Below, piece by piece: positions 63,767-64,000 of a stretch of 64,000 nt of DNA (position 1 is its first letter; each line of letters begins with the position of its first letter). Origin of the DNA: DASQBT01 sp963746955. GTDB lineage: Bacteria > Pseudomonadota > Gammaproteobacteria > Burkholderiales > Thiobacillaceae. Position numbers and translations under genes: made by a program. A model generated the notes under the pieces. That model was given only the letters and a program-made list of their open reading frames with translations, did no database searches and was not told where the DNA came from. The DNA lies in the NCBI GenBank assembly GCA_963746955.1, contig CAVVDR010000009.1, positions 310,001 to 374,000 on the forward strand, given 5' to 3'.

Positions 63767-63887
63767 AGGTGTTTGTTGTGGAGCGTCCAGATTGCAACTT
63801 CGTTTTATGCACAACACCACCTGATGCTTTGCTCCCCAGTCCTGCCGGGAGAGCAAAAAACAAATCGGCGTCCAGAACGCTAAGGAG

Positions 63888-64000
63888 TCAGCGCCCCATC
63901 GGCAGCGGTATCATCACCGGCGGCAGCGGCATGGTCAGCGGCATTACCCTGGGCGCATTGGGCCTCGCCCCACCAGGCATGGGCTGGTACGCAGATGCAG
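63888..64000 (-). CDS. 3' end of a gene with a Met/Pro-rich C-terminus (partial)
   Basis: Only the last ~37 codons lie in the window: SAYQPMPGGARPNAPRVMPLTMPLPPVMIPLPMGR, stop at 63888-63890. The tail has many Met-Pro repeats, which could bind copper or be a flexible secreted tail. The rest of the gene lies to the right, so the family cannot be named. Confidence 0.5.
   Translation of the reverse strand, partial: ASAYQPMPGGARPNAPRVMPLTMPLPPVMIPLPMGR

Larger units (their letters stand above)
63549..64000. repeat. Tandem direct repeat, ~232-235 bp period
   Basis: A unit at about 63549-63770 recurs at about 63784-64000 with strong identity (shared GTCCAGATTGCAACTTCGTT, GGTCAGCGGCATTACC, GGCATGGGCTGGTAC). 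Offsets fall from 235 to 232 bases along it, so there are small indels. On the minus strand each unit encodes a Met/Pro-rich peptide end (PLTMPMPPVMMPLPIGR or PLTMPLPPVMIPLPMGR), a stop and a shared 3' flank. The second unit runs off the window. Confidence 0.9.

Overview
The window is a gene-dense, GC-rich stretch of a proteobacterial chromosome. It is most likely from a betaproteobacterium of a respiratory, denitrifying or chemolithotrophic type (Nitrosomonadales / Sulfuricella-like). This is an inference from gene content and order: lipA / lipB / ybeD, dacC-rlpA-rodA-mrdA-mreDCB followed by divergent gatCAB, metX-metW, a porin-glnK-amtB cluster, ruvX-pyrR-pyrB-pseudo-pyrC, a giant DUF3683 FAD/Fe-S oxidoreductase, and the ubiK-comM pair. 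No rRNA, tRNA or CRISPR array was seen.

Layout. 1-2.5 kb: the end of a GMC oxidoreductase, then lipoate synthesis (lipA, lipB, DUF493) with a small 77-residue HMA-like protein. 2.5-7.1 kb: a Crp/Fnr regulator divergent from napD-napA-napB, with a perfect FNR-type box between them. This is a minimal periplasmic nitrate reductase cluster without napC or napGH. 7.1-10.7 kb: an accessory island of unrelated minus-strand genes (coiled-coil membrane protein, DUF1801, HEPN/AbiU2-like protein, GIY-YIG protein). At least two of them lie between integron-type attC core sites. 10.7-19.0 kb: cell-wall and cell-shape operon (frameshifted D-amino-acid transaminase, PBP5/6, RlpA, RodA, PBP2, MreD, MreC, MreB). 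19.2-22.5 kb: gatCAB. 22.6-25.9 kb: a DUF4124 protein, pyrE (frameshifted at a G run), exonuclease III, and a VapBC45-like toxin-antitoxin pair. 26-28.6 kb: AmpG-like permease, a TauE/SafE-like metal protein and a DUF4426 protein. 28.6-33.8 kb: an Mla-type lipid transporter (STAS-permease fusion, ATPase, MCE protein, lipoprotein) directly behind metX-metW. 34-36.8 kb: nitrogen-responsive porin-glnK-amtB operon with a consensus sigma-54 promoter and NtrC-like sites. 37-44.7 kb: ubiK, comM, a VIT-type transporter, a rhodanese, cobalamin-dependent metH, a NUDIX hydrolase. 45.3-47.9 kb: a response regulator and a hybrid histidine kinase. 48-52.8 kb: mpl, a YqiA-like esterase, an RNase II-like enzyme, a TonB-like protein. 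53-56.9 kb: yqgE, ruvX, pyrR, pyrB, an unlisted 37-codon ORF and a pseudo-dihydroorotase. 57-60.8 kb: DUF3683 oxidoreductase. 61.3-63.1 kb: a PAS-GGDEF diguanylate cyclase and a SYLF protein. The right edge holds a ~232-bp direct repeat carrying the Met/Pro-rich 3' end of a minus-strand gene.

How the genes fit together. Nitrate respiration (nap), ammonium sensing and uptake (glnK-amtB under sigma-54), methionine and one-carbon metabolism (metX, metW, metH), pyrimidine synthesis (pyrE, pyrB, pyrC', pyrR) and envelope growth (mre/mrd, mpl, ampG, mla) are the main themes. The most unusual parts are the cassette-like island at 8.8-10.5 kb with two possible defence nucleases, the 37-codon ORF coupled by ATGA overlaps at both ends inside the pyr operon, a recombination-like low-GC patch within gatB, an orphan terminator near 44.9 kb, and two frameshifted housekeeping genes.
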